NCBI GenBank assembly: GCA_023079485.1
Contig: CM041083.1
Coordinates: forward strand, 151,298,552 to 151,362,551
Source of the DNA: Archilochus colubris
Taxonomy: Eukaryota > Chordata > Aves > Apodiformes > Trochilidae
Length of the DNA stretch: 64,000 nt
Direction of reading: 5' to 3'
The translations under genes were made by a program, and so were the position numbers. Below, piece after piece: positions 1 to 12,040 of the stretch. The notes under the pieces were generated by a model. The model was not told where the DNA came from. It did no database searches and saw nothing but the letters and a program-made list of their open reading frames with translations. Within the stretch, counting starts at the first letter, position 1, and each line of letters starts with the position of its first letter.

Positions 1-1122
1 AATTACAGCCTTGGCTCTTTGAAGTCATTCTGCATTCTGTGGACTCCAGCCCTCATGTTCCACAGTAGTATCTTTTTATCTGGATATCAATGTCAGCATT
101 CTAAAATAAATCTCTGTTGTAGGGATGTTTTAAACTTCCCAGTTTACATCTCCTGCTAGCTAAAACCTGGCTGATCCTGTACATGGGAACAAGTTTTATA
201 CTGTTTCATACAGCAGTTAGATTTTAGTGCCTAGATAATTTGCCTCCCTGCTAGAGGTGGGAGATCTCTGATGAAAGCAAACCTCTGAAAGAAGTTTTAG
301 GTGGAACTCGTCCACGACCAGCATTCAAAAGATGTTGAATTCTAGCTGTCATAGCTGATGGTGTGGCTGCAGCTTTGCCCTCTCCCATACCAAGATGTGA
401 AAGAGATTGCTGCTTTAATAGCACATTATCCCCATAATTTTGTACTTCTAGGAATTAAGAATTTGACATTCAATGAATTCTGGTCTAAGTTAATTCTCCC
501 TGGCATACACGCCTCTGATAACCTGTCAAGAGTCTGTATCTCTGTCTGTATTTGTTTATGACAAAACATACTGTATATCCAACATTCTCCTTCTAGAGCA
601 GTGCAAAATTTTGGCTCATGGAAAGGACATCACAGGTCGACAATGAAAGGAAGCCCTTTCCAGATAAATTTACTGCAGAAATATCTGCAGCTGCAGAGAG
701 TTATGCTAGAAGACAAGACATTCTTGGTCACTAAATAATGATGCCTGCTATTTGCATGATTAATACAAATGTAACTGTTTTAATATCCCTGCATGATTTT
801 GAAAGGACTCTGTTGGAGCACACCTGATCTGCTGCAGTTTCACTTCAGTCAATTTCCATTCAGTTTAACAGAATCAAACCAGTGTAAGGAAAATGTGAAA
901 GGAGGACCAGTGATCTAGACTAAAATGCTTCACAGTGAGTCTCAGTCTGTATATGCATGGATGTACATGCTGGATTCTTCATTCATATGGGAGCAAGGTG
1001 ACACTCTGCACCCAGGAATACTTGCATAGTTTTCATTTTCATCATTGTGCATTGATATGTATAGTGTCAAGATCAGCAAATAAGATTTCCCCTACATGTT
1101 CTTTTATTCTGTCTTCCTTGTT

Positions 1123-1154
1123 CCTTGATTTCCTTGATTTCCTTGATTTCCTTG
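1123..1154. repeat. (CCTTGATTT)n minisatellite
   Basis: Three perfect 9-bp copies of CCTTGATTT plus a partial CCTTG lie head to tail. The repeat is pyrimidine-rich and short. It produces the LDFLDFLDF run in an overlapping frame, which is a by-product of the repeat and not a protein signal. Confidence 0.85.
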
Positions 1155-3589
1155 TTATCTGTCACTGTATAGGAAAACTTAGATTAAAGACCTGGGCAAT
1201 GTCAGAGAAGACTAAGTTTCAATACAGGGCCATAGAGTGAGGTGCCCCAAATGTGGCTACAATGCCACATTATGAAATCTGAGATATCTAAGTTTGAAGC
1301 TTATTGACCTGAAGTTCCCTCTAGAGCAAATGAAGAAGCATACATACACTTTTCCTCTGAGCAATTAAAGTCTTAACATTTTCCTCTAATGGTAGAGGGC
1401 TCATAGCCAACTCTCCTCCTAGCTCCAGTGCCTGAAGTAGTTGTCTAGAGTAAAATTAATTATGAGAAAGGCTTGTGTTGCCAACAATTAGGAGCTCATG
1501 TTTCTTTATGCATGTAGGTTTCATACCAAAGTTATATTTTAAATACTAATTCATAAACAAAAAGATAAAACAGTATTTTTCCGGGGTTAAAGAACAAGAC
1601 CAGAAACCATAATTCCTGATAGATATATCTCGATTTACAATTCATTATGGATCATTTTTGTTTTGCCATTGTTTGCAATTGTTTTTTTTTTCCTTGATGT
1701 GAAAAATAACTTAGTTCCACACTTTATTGGTGAGAATCTCTGTAAATTTAATTGTGTGGCCTCTTAGACAGGATCATGTGAGCTGAAATAATAAAGGGCA
1801 GTTTCCTTAGAAGTCTCTTTTTCCTAGGGCACAGGATCCTTTGGTGGAAAGATTTTTCAAATATCCCTGGTGGTACAAAATAAGTTCCTCCAAGTTAGCA
1901 GATACCATAGTCCATAATACTAAACCCTGCAGTGTCATGTACACCTACATCATTATTAGCCCTAGAGAACTGCCTACACACAGCAGCTTTTCTTCCTGCA
2001 GTGTTATTACCTTTGTATAACACATAGATGCACAATTGCTTCAATTTGAATCTACAGAAATACATGCTGCATAGCAGAGGGCAGATCAACCTCTGGTTTT
2101 GAAAAAAATGATCACACTGACAATTAGAATTCCTGGTGACAGTTGAATTACTGTTAAAATCTGTGACTGATTTCTAGTAGAAAGATCTGGAGAAGCAGGG
2201 AGTAGAGCAGCCAGCAGAAAACCTTAATAAAAATCTAGGTAATAAACCTTTTACAAACATCAATTTTAATTATTTTTCAAATTACCTTTTCCTCTTCCAC
2301 CTTTCATATGGCCCAATCATGTGAGAAGTTAATCATATTTTATAATAAAAAACATTTAATTTTTTTTCATCATCTTTAGTGGAGTTTTTCAACAATATAA
2401 GCTATTATACTAAAATGGGAATTTCTTCAGCCATCAGAGCACACAGATGTTTTATAGCTAAACAGTCTCACATCAGTAGAGACTTTGTACACAAGTAGTG
2501 CACCTTCCAGAGCGCAAATCTGATACAGGGTTTTTATTTCTAAAACACTGCATTTAATTTTTAATATCTGTAAAATGACTGGCCAATCTCTTAGCTGTGA
2601 TGGGCTGCTTCGCTCAGAATTTTTTAATTATCTGCAGACAATAAAAGAAGTAAATCATGTTCCATATCCTTACAGTTAAAGCAGAGAAGTTACTAAAACA
2701 GACACAAAGCAGTTGTGGAAATGAAGTACACTGCAAAAGAAGAGACAAAAAGGAAGGCTTCCTTCAGATTCTTAGGAAACAAATGACACAGAATATTTAT
2801 TTTCATCTCATAGTCTTCCTCACATAAAGGTTGAAAGTTATCTTGTTAAGAAAAAGCTCTCAAGGTACTTCTGTGTGAGCTCAATCGTAGAGAGCAGTGC
2901 ATCTTCATTTTTAGAGGTGAAAGATGTAGTAAATTTTTAGAAGTGATTTGTTTAATGAAAGAAAAAAGTGCCACAAGGGGCACTAAAAAGCATCGTATAA
3001 TATGAAACATAAAAAGCTCTGGGTGCTTACCATTTTAATTTTTGTTCATCCCTCTTTGTTTCCAAAAGGGCTTTTTACTTTCACTGTAATGATCTTTAAA
3101 TGTGTGGTAATGAAGAATAATGAACTCTGTGATGACTGGAATTGGTCAGCTTTAACTTGTGACTCTCCATGAACAGTGTGTCTCAGTGTATCACAAGTAT
3201 TTAATTCTAGTTTCTCTTACTTATATATTTGCCCAGAGTATGTCTTGATCTTCTTCAAGTTTTACTGCCATCAGTATGACTACTGTAATTTAACTACAGA
3301 AGAGACTGACGATTGTTCTGACCTTTACAGGGACTTAAGAGAAATCATTCAGTATTCTGATATTTTATACCCTTTCTTTACAAACAAATAAAGCTTTTTC
3401 AGATGTGATGTGAAGCCAATTGACTAAGGGTGTATCTTTAATATGCATTAAATATACATGTGGTACATGAGAACACAGAGATGCAGTCCAGTTTCTTGTG
3501 AAGAAAGACCAAATTTACCAAAATACCTTGATAGTGACTTAGCACTCCCCAACTAATGCATTTTCAATTCTTGCTCAGCTGGTTTGACA

Positions 3590-3880
3590 TTCAGAGCCAT
3601 GGATCTTCTTAGCAGCAGCTGAGGATCATGAGGTAGAGTCTCTTTCCTGACACGTCCAAAGCTGCAGCAGATGTGCACTAACAGAGCTGTTGACACTGAT
3701 ACCTACACTGACCGTGTCCCACCAACAGCATCTGTGGGCTGCTGAGGGGGGCCCAGATGTAACAGGGCATTAAGGGCAGTGTCACATCCAGCATGACATG
3801 GCTGGACCACTGGATCCTCCCTCCCCATCTCAGGCAGCTCCCAAGAACTGGACATGACCCACTTGATGGACTAAATGATA
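3590..3880. other. GC-richer patch of unknown nature
   Basis: This block is clearly richer in G and C than its AT-rich surroundings, with runs such as GGGGGGCCC. A 124-codon minus-strand open frame (3678-4052) overlaps it. Its translation has no domain I recognise and is rich in Ser and Cys. The block has no CR1 tail and no LTR ends that I can see. It may be an old unrecognised repeat, a non-coding exon, or chance composition. Confidence 0.3.
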
Positions 3881-5621
3881 TATCTTTGCAGACCTCAACT
3901 GATGAATTTGGGCTCACAATCCTGTGCGGAGAAAAACAACTTGAGATTGCATGAGAGAGAAAACTTGCTGTTTTACAGTATGAGTTTATCAGAACTGATG
4001 TTTTTTTTCTAGTAAAAGCTGTTGTACATATGAGCTCAGTTTGACATTGCATTGTTTAGAGGCAGAGATAATACAAAACATAATGCAATTTACCGCTTCA
4101 TTTCTTCATAAAGTCTACCCAGAAACATTTGCTGCTACATGTTGAAGTAGAGAGTTTAGCAAAACGAGTGAAGTTGAGAGCCTATAAGTAAGGCTATAGT
4201 AAGTAAGGCTCTCTGCATTCCTAAGTAATATTTCATGCTCTATCAAAGTAAAAAAAAATTCTTTTTAATCCCTTATCTGACCCAAATTATTTGTCTAAAA
4301 TTTCTAAACCTGAGTTAGTCACCTTAGATTTACTCTTGTTTTTGACATAATAGTTTAGCCTGGTGTGCCTTGTCGACTTTGGCAACTGAGAAAAACTTGA
4401 GCAAGTGTAATTTTCAACTCTTGTTTTGTTTTCAATTACAACACTGCAAGGCTGAATTTTGTTAAAGTTTGTTTCTCAGCTATCAGTCATAAAGGATGTG
4501 ATTAAAACCAAGAGATTTTAAAACTAACTAACAGTAATTCTTCATGGTTTTAGTCTACTTTCCAACTTTTTCACTTACAAAACAGGACTTTCTTACTTCA
4601 GCACCAGAATCTAGAGAACCAGGCATATTTTTGCTAACACACAAACAGATGACCTCCTTTCAGGCACTGGAGACACTTAACTTTTCTGAGTTGTGGGCAA
4701 CACAGTTGATAACCTCTTCTCTTTGCTTCTCTATCACCCTCCAGCAACCCCCTTGATCACTTGTCAGGAACAAATTTTGAGGTTGAATCCTTTTTCTTCC
4801 CCCCTCCCCTCCTTTTCAACATCAATACTGGAAAACTCTTTTGTCCTTCAATACCTGTGTTAGAAAGGGTAGTTATTTTAACTGTTGCAGTTAATATGCA
4901 TTTTGAGACACCAGTACTCTCTGTAGAGTACTGCACTGTGACACACAGTAGATGCAAGTCAGACTAAGGTTAGGAACCTTTATTCTGTATTCTGCTGCAT
5001 AGTGTAGATCTACCTTCAACTATTCTTATAAAAATTGGTTTAATTCAGGCAAGAGCATACGTTTCCCAACTTAGTAGGGATTGTAAAAGACTGAAAAAGA
5101 TAAATTATAACCTTGGAGTCAAAGGTGTCACAGGGAGACCTCAGACTTTACTGAAGATTTTCCAAGAGAGAACTTGAAAATGTATTTTCAGGAAGACCTA
5201 AATTTGGGCAGTCCAAAAGATAACAGCTTTAGAAAGAAGTGAGAATGAGATAATAAAAAAACAAGGAGGATGATAGGAAACTAATCTGCAATTGGTTTGA
5301 TTTGAATCTATGGCCCACAGGTAGATGCTGCGTATGAAATATCTCTGTCCTGAATTAAAAGCACATTTTTAATGGTTCAAAAATCTATATTGAAGTTTTG
5401 TAGCTTAGTTTCAAGAAAAAAATAACAAAACAAAGGAACATTCAAAAGCCAGCAGTTGATGATTTCTCAAAAATGTAGGCAACTTGGCTGCAAATGTTTC
5501 ATACGTACTCACTGACTTAAATAGATCCACATGACTTCTCTCAGCAAGAGCTGAAAAGCAAATCGCAAAATGTGTTTGTGTAATAAGGATGCAGAAACAT
5601 CCCCACACCTAAATCATGGCA

Positions 5622-6224
5622 TTCTGGAGTATATTAGAAGGTGTGTAGCTAAGAGGTTGAGAGAAGTTCTCCTCCCCTTCTGGTCTGCCCTGGTGAGGCC
5701 ACATCTGGAATATTGTGTCCAGTTCTGGGCCCCTCAGTTCCAGAAGGACAGGGAACTGCTTGAGAGAGTCCAGCACAGAGCCTCCAAGCTGATGGAGGGA
5801 GTAGAACATCTCCCTTATGAGGAAAGGTTGAGGGAGCTGGGGCTTTTCAGCTTGAAGGAGAATGAGGGGTGACCTCATTAATATTTATAAATATGTAAGG
5901 GGTGAGTGTCAGGAGGATGGAGCCAGGCTCTTCTCAGTGATGACCAATGACAGGACAAGGGGCAATGGATGCAAGCTGGCACACAGGAGGTTCCGTGTAA
6001 ATATAAGAAAAAGATTTTTTGCTGTGAGGATGACAAAACACTTGAACAGGCTGACCAGAGAGGTTGTGGAATCTCCTTCTCTGAAGACGTTTAAAACCCA
6101 AATGGATGTGTCCCTGTGTGACCTACACTAAGTGGTCCTGCTCCGACAGGAGGGTTGGACTCCATGATCTCTCAAGGTCCCTTCCAACCACTGACACTGT
6201 GATTTCTGTGATTTTTGTGATATG
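5622..6224 (+). mobile_element. CR1: CR1 LINE, 5'-truncated, 3' end of ORF2 plus tail
   Basis: This is the 3' end of a CR1 non-LTR retrotransposon. Translation shows the C-terminal part of the ORF2 endonuclease/reverse-transcriptase protein: [17 protein letters not shown], then [11 protein letters not shown], then [10 protein letters not shown] and [15 protein letters not shown]. The reading frame shifts near 5865-5872, so it is not functional. The 3' end is diagnostic: GGGTTGGACTCCATGATCTC, then AGGTCCCTTCCAACC, then a short repeat of the ATTCTGTGAT type. The TGTGAT tail and the [11 protein letters not shown] peptide mark a different CR1 subfamily from the copies at 7 kb and 29 kb. Only the last ~600 bp remain, as is usual for CR1. 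Confidence 0.95.
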
Positions 6225-6895
6225 CTCATCCAGAGCACACTTCTGTAGCTATGCAGCTGCCTTACAAACAGGTCATCTTCTGTGTGTGATACTCCCAACT
6301 TCAAAATTCATGTAGGAACATTTCAAAATAATGGTCAATTAACAGTGACATCCTTTATGTACTTCAACCACATTAATCCCAAATGAGTACTTCATAATTA
6401 ATGCTATTAAGCAAATTCCAAAGGAACTGGTAATTATCAAGTTGTTACTGATGAGCATTACTATTATTTTTATTCATTTGTGTGTGTTTTGTGTGCTTTC
6501 TATGCCGCATCTTTGAAACTTCATCCCAGATTAAGCTGAAAGCCCCATTACTTTGTATGCAATATGATGTAGTGAAATAAATGAACTGTGATACAAAGTA
6601 TGCAATAAAAAATGTAAGACTACTGTTGACTCAAGAGGTGCCATATTATGAGTAAGATCTTACCTAGATGAAGCATTTTAAGTGTTTTCTAGAGACAGTG
6701 ACTGAGCCTGACTTAAATGAGGTGTGATACCTTGATGTCTAAAATTAAGGTAAACCCAAGCTCCAGAGTCCAACCTGAATTTACTCACCCCGAAAAATTC
6801 TTCTCAACTTCAGTGGTGAATGTCTTGCTACTATTCCAAATCCTCTGCATATCCTGCTCCACGTTTTAAAGATATTGAATTGGCTGTGTGTACCT
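6225..6895. other. spacer between two CR1 copies, nothing recognised
   Basis: AT-rich sequence lies between the plus-strand CR1 and the following minus-strand CR1. It holds a short TGTGTG/TTTTGTGTG run near 6478-6500. I see no gene, RNA or transposon. Confidence 0.6.
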
Positions 6896-7500
6896 ATCAT
6901 AGAATCATAGAATAATAGAATTGGCTGGGTTGGAAGGGACCTCTGAGATCATCAAGTCAAACTCTTAATCTACTACCGCTGCAGTTCCCAGCCCATGGCA
7001 CTGAGTGCCACATCCAGTCTCTTTTTAAATATCTCCAGGGATGGAGAATCCACTACTTCCCTGGGCAGCCCATTCCAATGTCTGATCACCCTCTCCGTAA
7101 AGAAATTCTTTCTAATATCCAACCTAAACCTCCCCTGGCACAACTTAAGACTGTGCCCTCTTGTCTTGCTGAGAGTTGCCTGGGAAAAGAGACCAACCCC
7201 CACCTGGCTACACTCTCATTTCAAGGAGTTGTAGAGAGTGATGAGGTCTCCCTGAGTCTCCTCTTCTCCAGGCTGAACAGCCCCAGCTCCCTCAGCCTCT
7301 CCTCGTAGGGTCTGTGCTCGAGTCCTTTCACCAGCCTGGTTGCCCTCCTTTGGGCCTGCCACTCCAGGACCTCAATATCCTTCCTAAACTGAGGGGCCCA
7401 GAACTAGACACAGGACTCAAGGTGTGGCCTCACCAGGGCTGAGTACAGGGGCAGAATCACTTCCTTGGACCTGCTGGCCACGCTGTTCCTGATACAGAGG
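6896..7500 (-). mobile_element. CR1: CR1 LINE, 5'-truncated, minus strand
   Basis: Read on the minus strand, this ends in the CR1 tail (plus strand: ATCATAGAATCATAGAATAAT, then TTGGAAGGGACCTCTGAGATC). The minus-strand frame at 6973-7203 is an intact C-terminal stretch of CR1 ORF2: [55 protein letters not shown]. The 5' truncation lies near 7500, within the segment for [11 protein letters not shown]. It is the same subfamily as the copies at 11.1-11.8 kb and 29.1-29.6 kb, and the one at 29 kb is in opposite orientation. Frames on the plus strand here (6995-7308) are antisense shadows. Confidence 0.95.
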
Positions 7501-8939
7501 CAGGTGTGTCTTCATTCATCTTGCTTCCACCCCCACCCCCAGCTTTGAATCCAAAACATTTAGCGCCAAGTGCTTTGATTGAATTAAAGCGTTTGGAATT
7601 TCATTCCTTTTGTTCTCCTCTTAAAAAGCACAGTAACAAACTAACAAATATGAAATGGAGATAATGCCTGTTTTACAGATTTATCATTAGGCCCTTTGTA
7701 CTTTGAGCAGCAATCCTAGAATTCCTAGTTTGAAAGTTTTCTTAGTTTGCTCATCTTAGAGTAAGGTTACCTTAGCTTCAATAAAATTTAAGAGCACCAA
7801 TAAAATGTATCGTTTCATTTGATGTACCTTTTTCAGTCTAGATGAACTTAATATGTAATTTTTACTCTCCCTCTTTATTTTATGTGAGAAATCTCTTGGA
7901 AGTAGACTTTGGTAAACTATCATGAGAATGGCTATAATATGAACATTAGAAAAAATAAATGTAAAAAAAATTACCCGTCCAGAAATGGAAAAAATAGAGA
8001 TAATGTTAATAAAAGTGTAAGCAGTAGTTTACAATAACCACTAATAACCACTAACCACTAATACCATTTTAACAACATTAACACTGATTCTTTTCCAATG
8101 GCTTTGTAACTCCAATGACTCAAAAAACAGTCTTTTACAAATGGTGAAAATTTATGCCCTAAATATTGGGCTTGCATCCACTAGAGAGAGTTTCTAGAGC
8201 ATCCATGATGATTTGATAGAAATACTGGGCCCTTAAAATATCTTTGAAATATATTCTAGAAAATTACTGGATGAAAACATTAGATAAACTGCATGATTCA
8301 TTGATTAGCTATGAAAAATATGACATTGCAGGTTAAACTCATGGCTATGGACTATAAACCAGGCACATTTGTTCCAGACGAGCATGTGACAAACTGCAAT
8401 TATTACCTAGAAATCAAGAAGTTATGAAGGTAGAATGAAAATGTACTGGGTTCTAAGTTTTGGAAAGAGGGAAAGTACATTTTCCTAAAAATCAGAAGAG
8501 TAAGGTCTACTTTTCTTACTAGCAACAGCTTTGTAAAGGTAAGGATATTAGAGGATCCAGATGAAATTTTTACATATTTATCTTCATAATGAGCTATGTA
8601 CTGTAAAACCTCAATTAAATCCTTGAAATTTTATCTTAAATCATGAGACCAAAAATTATTATTACAACCATGAAAATAATAGCAATGACCATAGAGGACA
8701 AACCCAGGGCATCTCAGGTTCAGTTCTAAACATATTTCTCTTATATTTATATCAAGGATACTTTTTACTGGTACTAGAGTAAGTACTTGCCTTTGTCATC
8801 ACAGAATTGTGTTGTTCAATGGGTTTTTTTGATTTATCAGTTTTTGAGTTCTGATCCTGTTTGCTGATTAAGCTCATCCTCCTCTCCTACCCATCACCCT
8901 TATCACCCATTTTGGTGATAATTTTCCCATTTTGGAAAT
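7501..8939. other. AT-rich spacer, nothing recognised
   Basis: I see no gene or named repeat. A small local repetition of AACCACTAATAACCACTAA occurs around 8034-8062. The rest is unique-looking AT-rich DNA. Confidence 0.6.
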
Positions 8940-9700
8940 TTAATTAGATGAGTCTTTTTTCCATGTCATTACTAAAAATGTGCAATAGTGAAAGATTGAG
9001 GACAGATTCCTACAGAACCCACATCAGCTTGACAGGAAACAATATACTCTGCATACTTTCCCTGCTAATTACACACTCACATAATAGTTGGTCTAATTTC
9101 TTTTTTATAATGCTTTCTTATGAAAATGTCATGTCAGATAATGTCAGAAGCTTTAATTGTCAAGACAGATGACATCTTCTGGTTCATTCTCTTCTCAAGA
9201 TCCATTATTCTGTCACAAAAGAATATTAAACTGACATTACTCAATTTCTCCTTGACAAATTCTTTTTGGCTATTACCTATCTCACTACTCTTGCAGGTGC
9301 TTACAGTTCATTTAACTTGATTATTTGTGGTGGGTTTTTTTGGTTGTTCTCTTTTCATGAAATTTATATTATGCTGATAGGTTTGTGATTCCTCAGCTCT
9401 TCCCTCCTCTCCTTTATAAAGGCAGGCACTGAGTCAGCTCTTTTTGAGTTTTCTCAAAATTCCTCCATTCTCCACAACAGAGAACTGCTAATGGATCTTG
9501 AGAATGCTTCGTCTAGTAACTTAAATACTATACAGTAGAAGTCATTGAACCCAGATCATTTACAAATATCTTATTTCTCTGCATGCTCTTGCAGAAGCTC
9601 TTTTATCATTCTAATCTGACATATTAGCCCTTTCCCAGGCTTAGCAGTTGTGTTAACTTAGCACAGTACCTCTTGCTAGGGAAAACAGAAAAAGACATTA
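8940..9700 (-). mobile_element. ancient CR1/L3-like LINE relic, ORF2 region
   Basis: Read antisense, scattered words match the reverse-transcriptase part of old CR1/L3-type LINEs. They include ATTCCTACAGAACCCAC (after 'aaatgtgcaatagt'), GAAGCTTTAATTGTCAAGACAGATGACATC, GTGATTCCTCAGCTCTTCC with a following AAAGGCAGGCACTGAG, and TTGCAGAAGCTCTTTTATCATTC. Order and spacing agree with the consensus as I remember it, but divergence is high and no open frame survives. It could run on to about 9990 (ATGCATAATTTTG and following). This is recall-based homology; a masking library for archosaur CR1/L3 would settle it. Confidence 0.5.
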
Positions 9701-10297
9701 AACTTTTTTGCAGGTTTAATACTATTTTTCAGTTTCTTTCCTATCCTGTTTCCTATCCTGTCTTTTCTTTTTTTTTTTTTCCTCTCATTTTTATTATTAA
9801 TGTGTTTCTAAAATGACTTAGCATCCTTTTTTAAGCCATGCATAATTTTGTGTCTCATCCTTCTGACTTTTGTCACCCTTCCTATTAGTGCTAGTTCATT
9901 TACACTAATTTGTTAACTTGACCTATTTTCTACTTTTTTTGTTTTCCAAGTCTTCAGGCCACTGAATTCAAGACTTGCTTTAGAGAGCTACTTTCTAGGA
10001 TTTACAAGTATTGAGACAGTTTGTCCTTCTCCTTTAAACACAATTTCTAGGGGAAATTGTCAGTGCTTGTAAATGTTTTTCCCTTAGATTTATTTGCAAT
10101 GAGATCTGACTCATCAACCCTACCAGTTTGTTCTCTTATAATTTATTGGGTTTATTATGATCTGCACTTTCTGTTCCTTCATGTAATAAATCATGTTATG
10201 TCCTCACTAAGGAGGTTAAAGGACGTGAGACTAAATCCCATTTGTGTTTTCAACTACATTTTTTTTTCAAGGGGCTTCCTGCTGGCTGCCTTCAAAG
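9701..10297. other. AT-rich spacer, possibly more LINE relic
   Basis: A pyrimidine run lies near 9739-9785, including two copies of TTTCCTATCCTG and a T run. The older LINE relic may continue into the first ~290 bases. I see no gene. Confidence 0.4.
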
Positions 10298-11085
10298 AAC
10301 CACAAAGCAACTGAGGTTGGGAAGGACCTCTAGAGGCCATTAATTCAAACTTCTGCTGAAGGAAAGGCTAATCACAAAGATGACTTAAGTTTGTTCAGGG
10401 CTTCGAATCAGCAGACTTTTGAAAAGCTCTACAGAAAATGTTGAAGTTTAATCCAAAGAGCTGATACCTCTCTGAGAGTAGCCTTTCTTTATGATAAATC
10501 TTTGTAGCTCTAAATTATTGTTTTTCATTATACTCAGTTGAAATAGTTTGTATTGCAGTTTGTGACAGATGCTTGTCCTTCCATTACCTACTTCTGAAAG
10601 AGCCTAACTTCATTTTCTCTATAATGTTCTACAAAACTGCAATGAGATCACCCTCAACATTTTTTATCCACACTGAATAAAGTATTTCTCATTGCTTCTC
10701 CTTGTACATGATTCTACAGCCTACTAACAGCCTTGGACACAGCCCAGTTTGCCAGTGTTTTAATGGCAGAGTCCAAAATCGGACAGTTTCCCAGATGTAG
10801 TTTGACTGGTGTTAAGCAGTGGGATTGATCAGTTCCTGTCATCTGCAGGCTATCCCCTCCCTACTGCTGCTGGTGAAGATGTTAAATAGCATCAGCTCCA
10901 GGCTCAAACCCAAGAAACCCTCAGACAGGCTCAAACCCTCCCTCAAACAGGGGAGGGAAGGAGTGCTAATCCCAGCCCTTGCAGCCTAACAGGTGAGGTG
11001 ACTTTCCCTCCACCCTGAAGTCTACTCCTCCAGTCCACACTGCCTTGATCTAGCTAATGGGATACTCTGTAGATGACCTTGCTGG
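10298..11085 (-). mobile_element. CR1: old, diverged CR1 LINE, minus strand
   Basis: The minus-strand 3' end is seen as ACTGAGGTTGGGAAGGACCT followed by CTAGAGGCCATTAATTCAAA. Inside are words of CR1 ORF2 read antisense: TTTGTATTGCAGTTTGTG, ACTGCAATGAGATCACCCTC, GGACACAGCCCAGTTTGCCA and GGTGAAGATGTTAAATAGCA. CCAGTCCACACTGCCTTGAT and ATGGGATACTCTG then match further upstream in the RT domain. The copy is far more diverged than its neighbour, lacks the ATTCTATG tail and has no long frame. Its 5' end abuts the plus-strand CR1 near 11085. Confidence 0.7.
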
Positions 11086-11816
11086 TGTTCAAGGCCAAGT
11101 GCTGGGTCGTGCACTTTGGCCACAACAACCCCATGCAGCGCTACAGGCTGGGGACAGGGTGGCTGGAGAGCAGCCAGGCAGAAAGGGACCTGGGAGTCTG
11201 GATTGACAGGAAGCTGAACATGAGCCAGCAGTGTGCCCAGGTGGCCAAGAAGGCAAATGGCATCCTGGCCTGGATAAGGAACAGCGTGGCCAGCAGGTCC
11301 AAGGAAGTGATTCTGCCCCTGTACACAGCCCTCGTGAGGCTACACCTTGAGTCCTGTGTCCAGTTCTGGGCCCCTCAGTTCAGGAAGGATATTGAGGTGC
11401 TGGAGCAGGTCCAGAGAAGAGCAAGGAGGCTGTGAAGGGATCCAGCACAAGTCCTGTGAGGAAGGGCTGAGGGAGCTGGGGGTGTTCAGTCTGGAGAAGA
11501 GGAAGCTCAGGGGAGACCTCATCGCTTTCTACAACTCCCTGAAAGGAGGCTGGAGCCAGGGGCTTAAGCTCTGCCGGGGGACGTTTACGTTGGACATTAG
11601 GAAAAAATTCTTTACAGAGAGGGTGATCAGGCATTGGAATGGGCTGCCCAGGGAGGTGTTGGATTCTCTGTCCCTGGTGGTTTTTAAAAAGAGAGTGGAT
11701 GTGGCACGCAGTGCCGTGGTCTGGTAACCACGGCAGTGGATGAAGGGTTGGGCTTGATGATCTCAGAGGTCCCTTCCAACCCATCTGATTCTATGATTCT
11801 ATTCTACGATTCTAAG
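11086..11816 (+). mobile_element. CR1: CR1 LINE, 5'-truncated, plus strand
   Basis: This is the longest stretch of readable CR1 ORF2 in the window. The frame at 11073-11435 gives [52 protein letters not shown] ([19 protein letters not shown]) and [21 protein letters not shown] stop at GAGGCTGTGA and a frameshift follow; the next frame gives [38 protein letters not shown] and [14 protein letters not shown]. Compared with the sister copies at 7 kb and 29 kb, about 51 bp (17 codons, the [15 protein letters not shown] part) is missing after GGCTGGAGCCAGG. The tail is TCTGATTCTATGATTCTATT. It is non-functional. Confidence 0.95.
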
Positions 11817-11839
11817 GTAAACAACAACTATTGTTCACC

Positions 11840-12040
11840 TCTTGAGAGTAGTGGAAAAGTGGAACAGGTTGCCCAGGGAAGTAGCTGAGGACTCATACCT
11901 GGAGATATTCAAAGTGAGGCTTGATGAGGCTCTGAGCAGCCTGATCTAGTTGAGTGTGTCCCTGCCTACTGCAAGGGGGTTGGATCAGATGACCTCTAGA
12001 GGTCCCGTCCAACCCAAATTATTCTATGATCTTATGACAT
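11840..12040 (+). mobile_element. CR1: CR1 LINE 3' end fragment, plus strand
   Basis: This is a separate CR1 3' end directly after the tail of the preceding copy. It contains GAACAGGTTGCCCAGGGAAG, CTGGAGATATTCAAAGTGAG and GGGGTTGGATCAGATGACCT, then AGGTCCCGTCCAACCC and an ATTCTATGATCTTATGA tail. The 3' sequence (CTCTGAGCAGCCTGATCTAG, CCCTGCCTACTGCAAGGGGG) belongs to a different subfamily from the 11.1-11.8 kb copy, so it is an independent insertion. It is strongly 5'-truncated. Confidence 0.9.

Larger units (their letters stand above)
1..5621. other. non-coding AT-rich DNA, no gene seen
   Basis: I find no exon, transposon or RNA gene that I can name in this stretch. Open frames are short (longest 124 codons, minus strand, 3678-4052) and resemble nothing I know. 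A 9-bp tandem repeat and a GC-richer patch are listed separately. The rest is unique-looking AT-rich sequence with T and A runs, consistent with avian intergenic or intronic DNA. Confidence 0.6.

Noticed and set aside
5570..6131. Overlapping plus-strand frames of 100 and 89 codons as a candidate gene
   Set aside because: They are the broken ORF2 C-terminus of a truncated CR1, joined only across a frameshift.
11073..11784. Frames of 120, 126 and 134 codons on both strands as genes
   Set aside because: Plus frames are CR1 ORF2 fragments with a stop and a frameshift; minus frames are antisense shadows.
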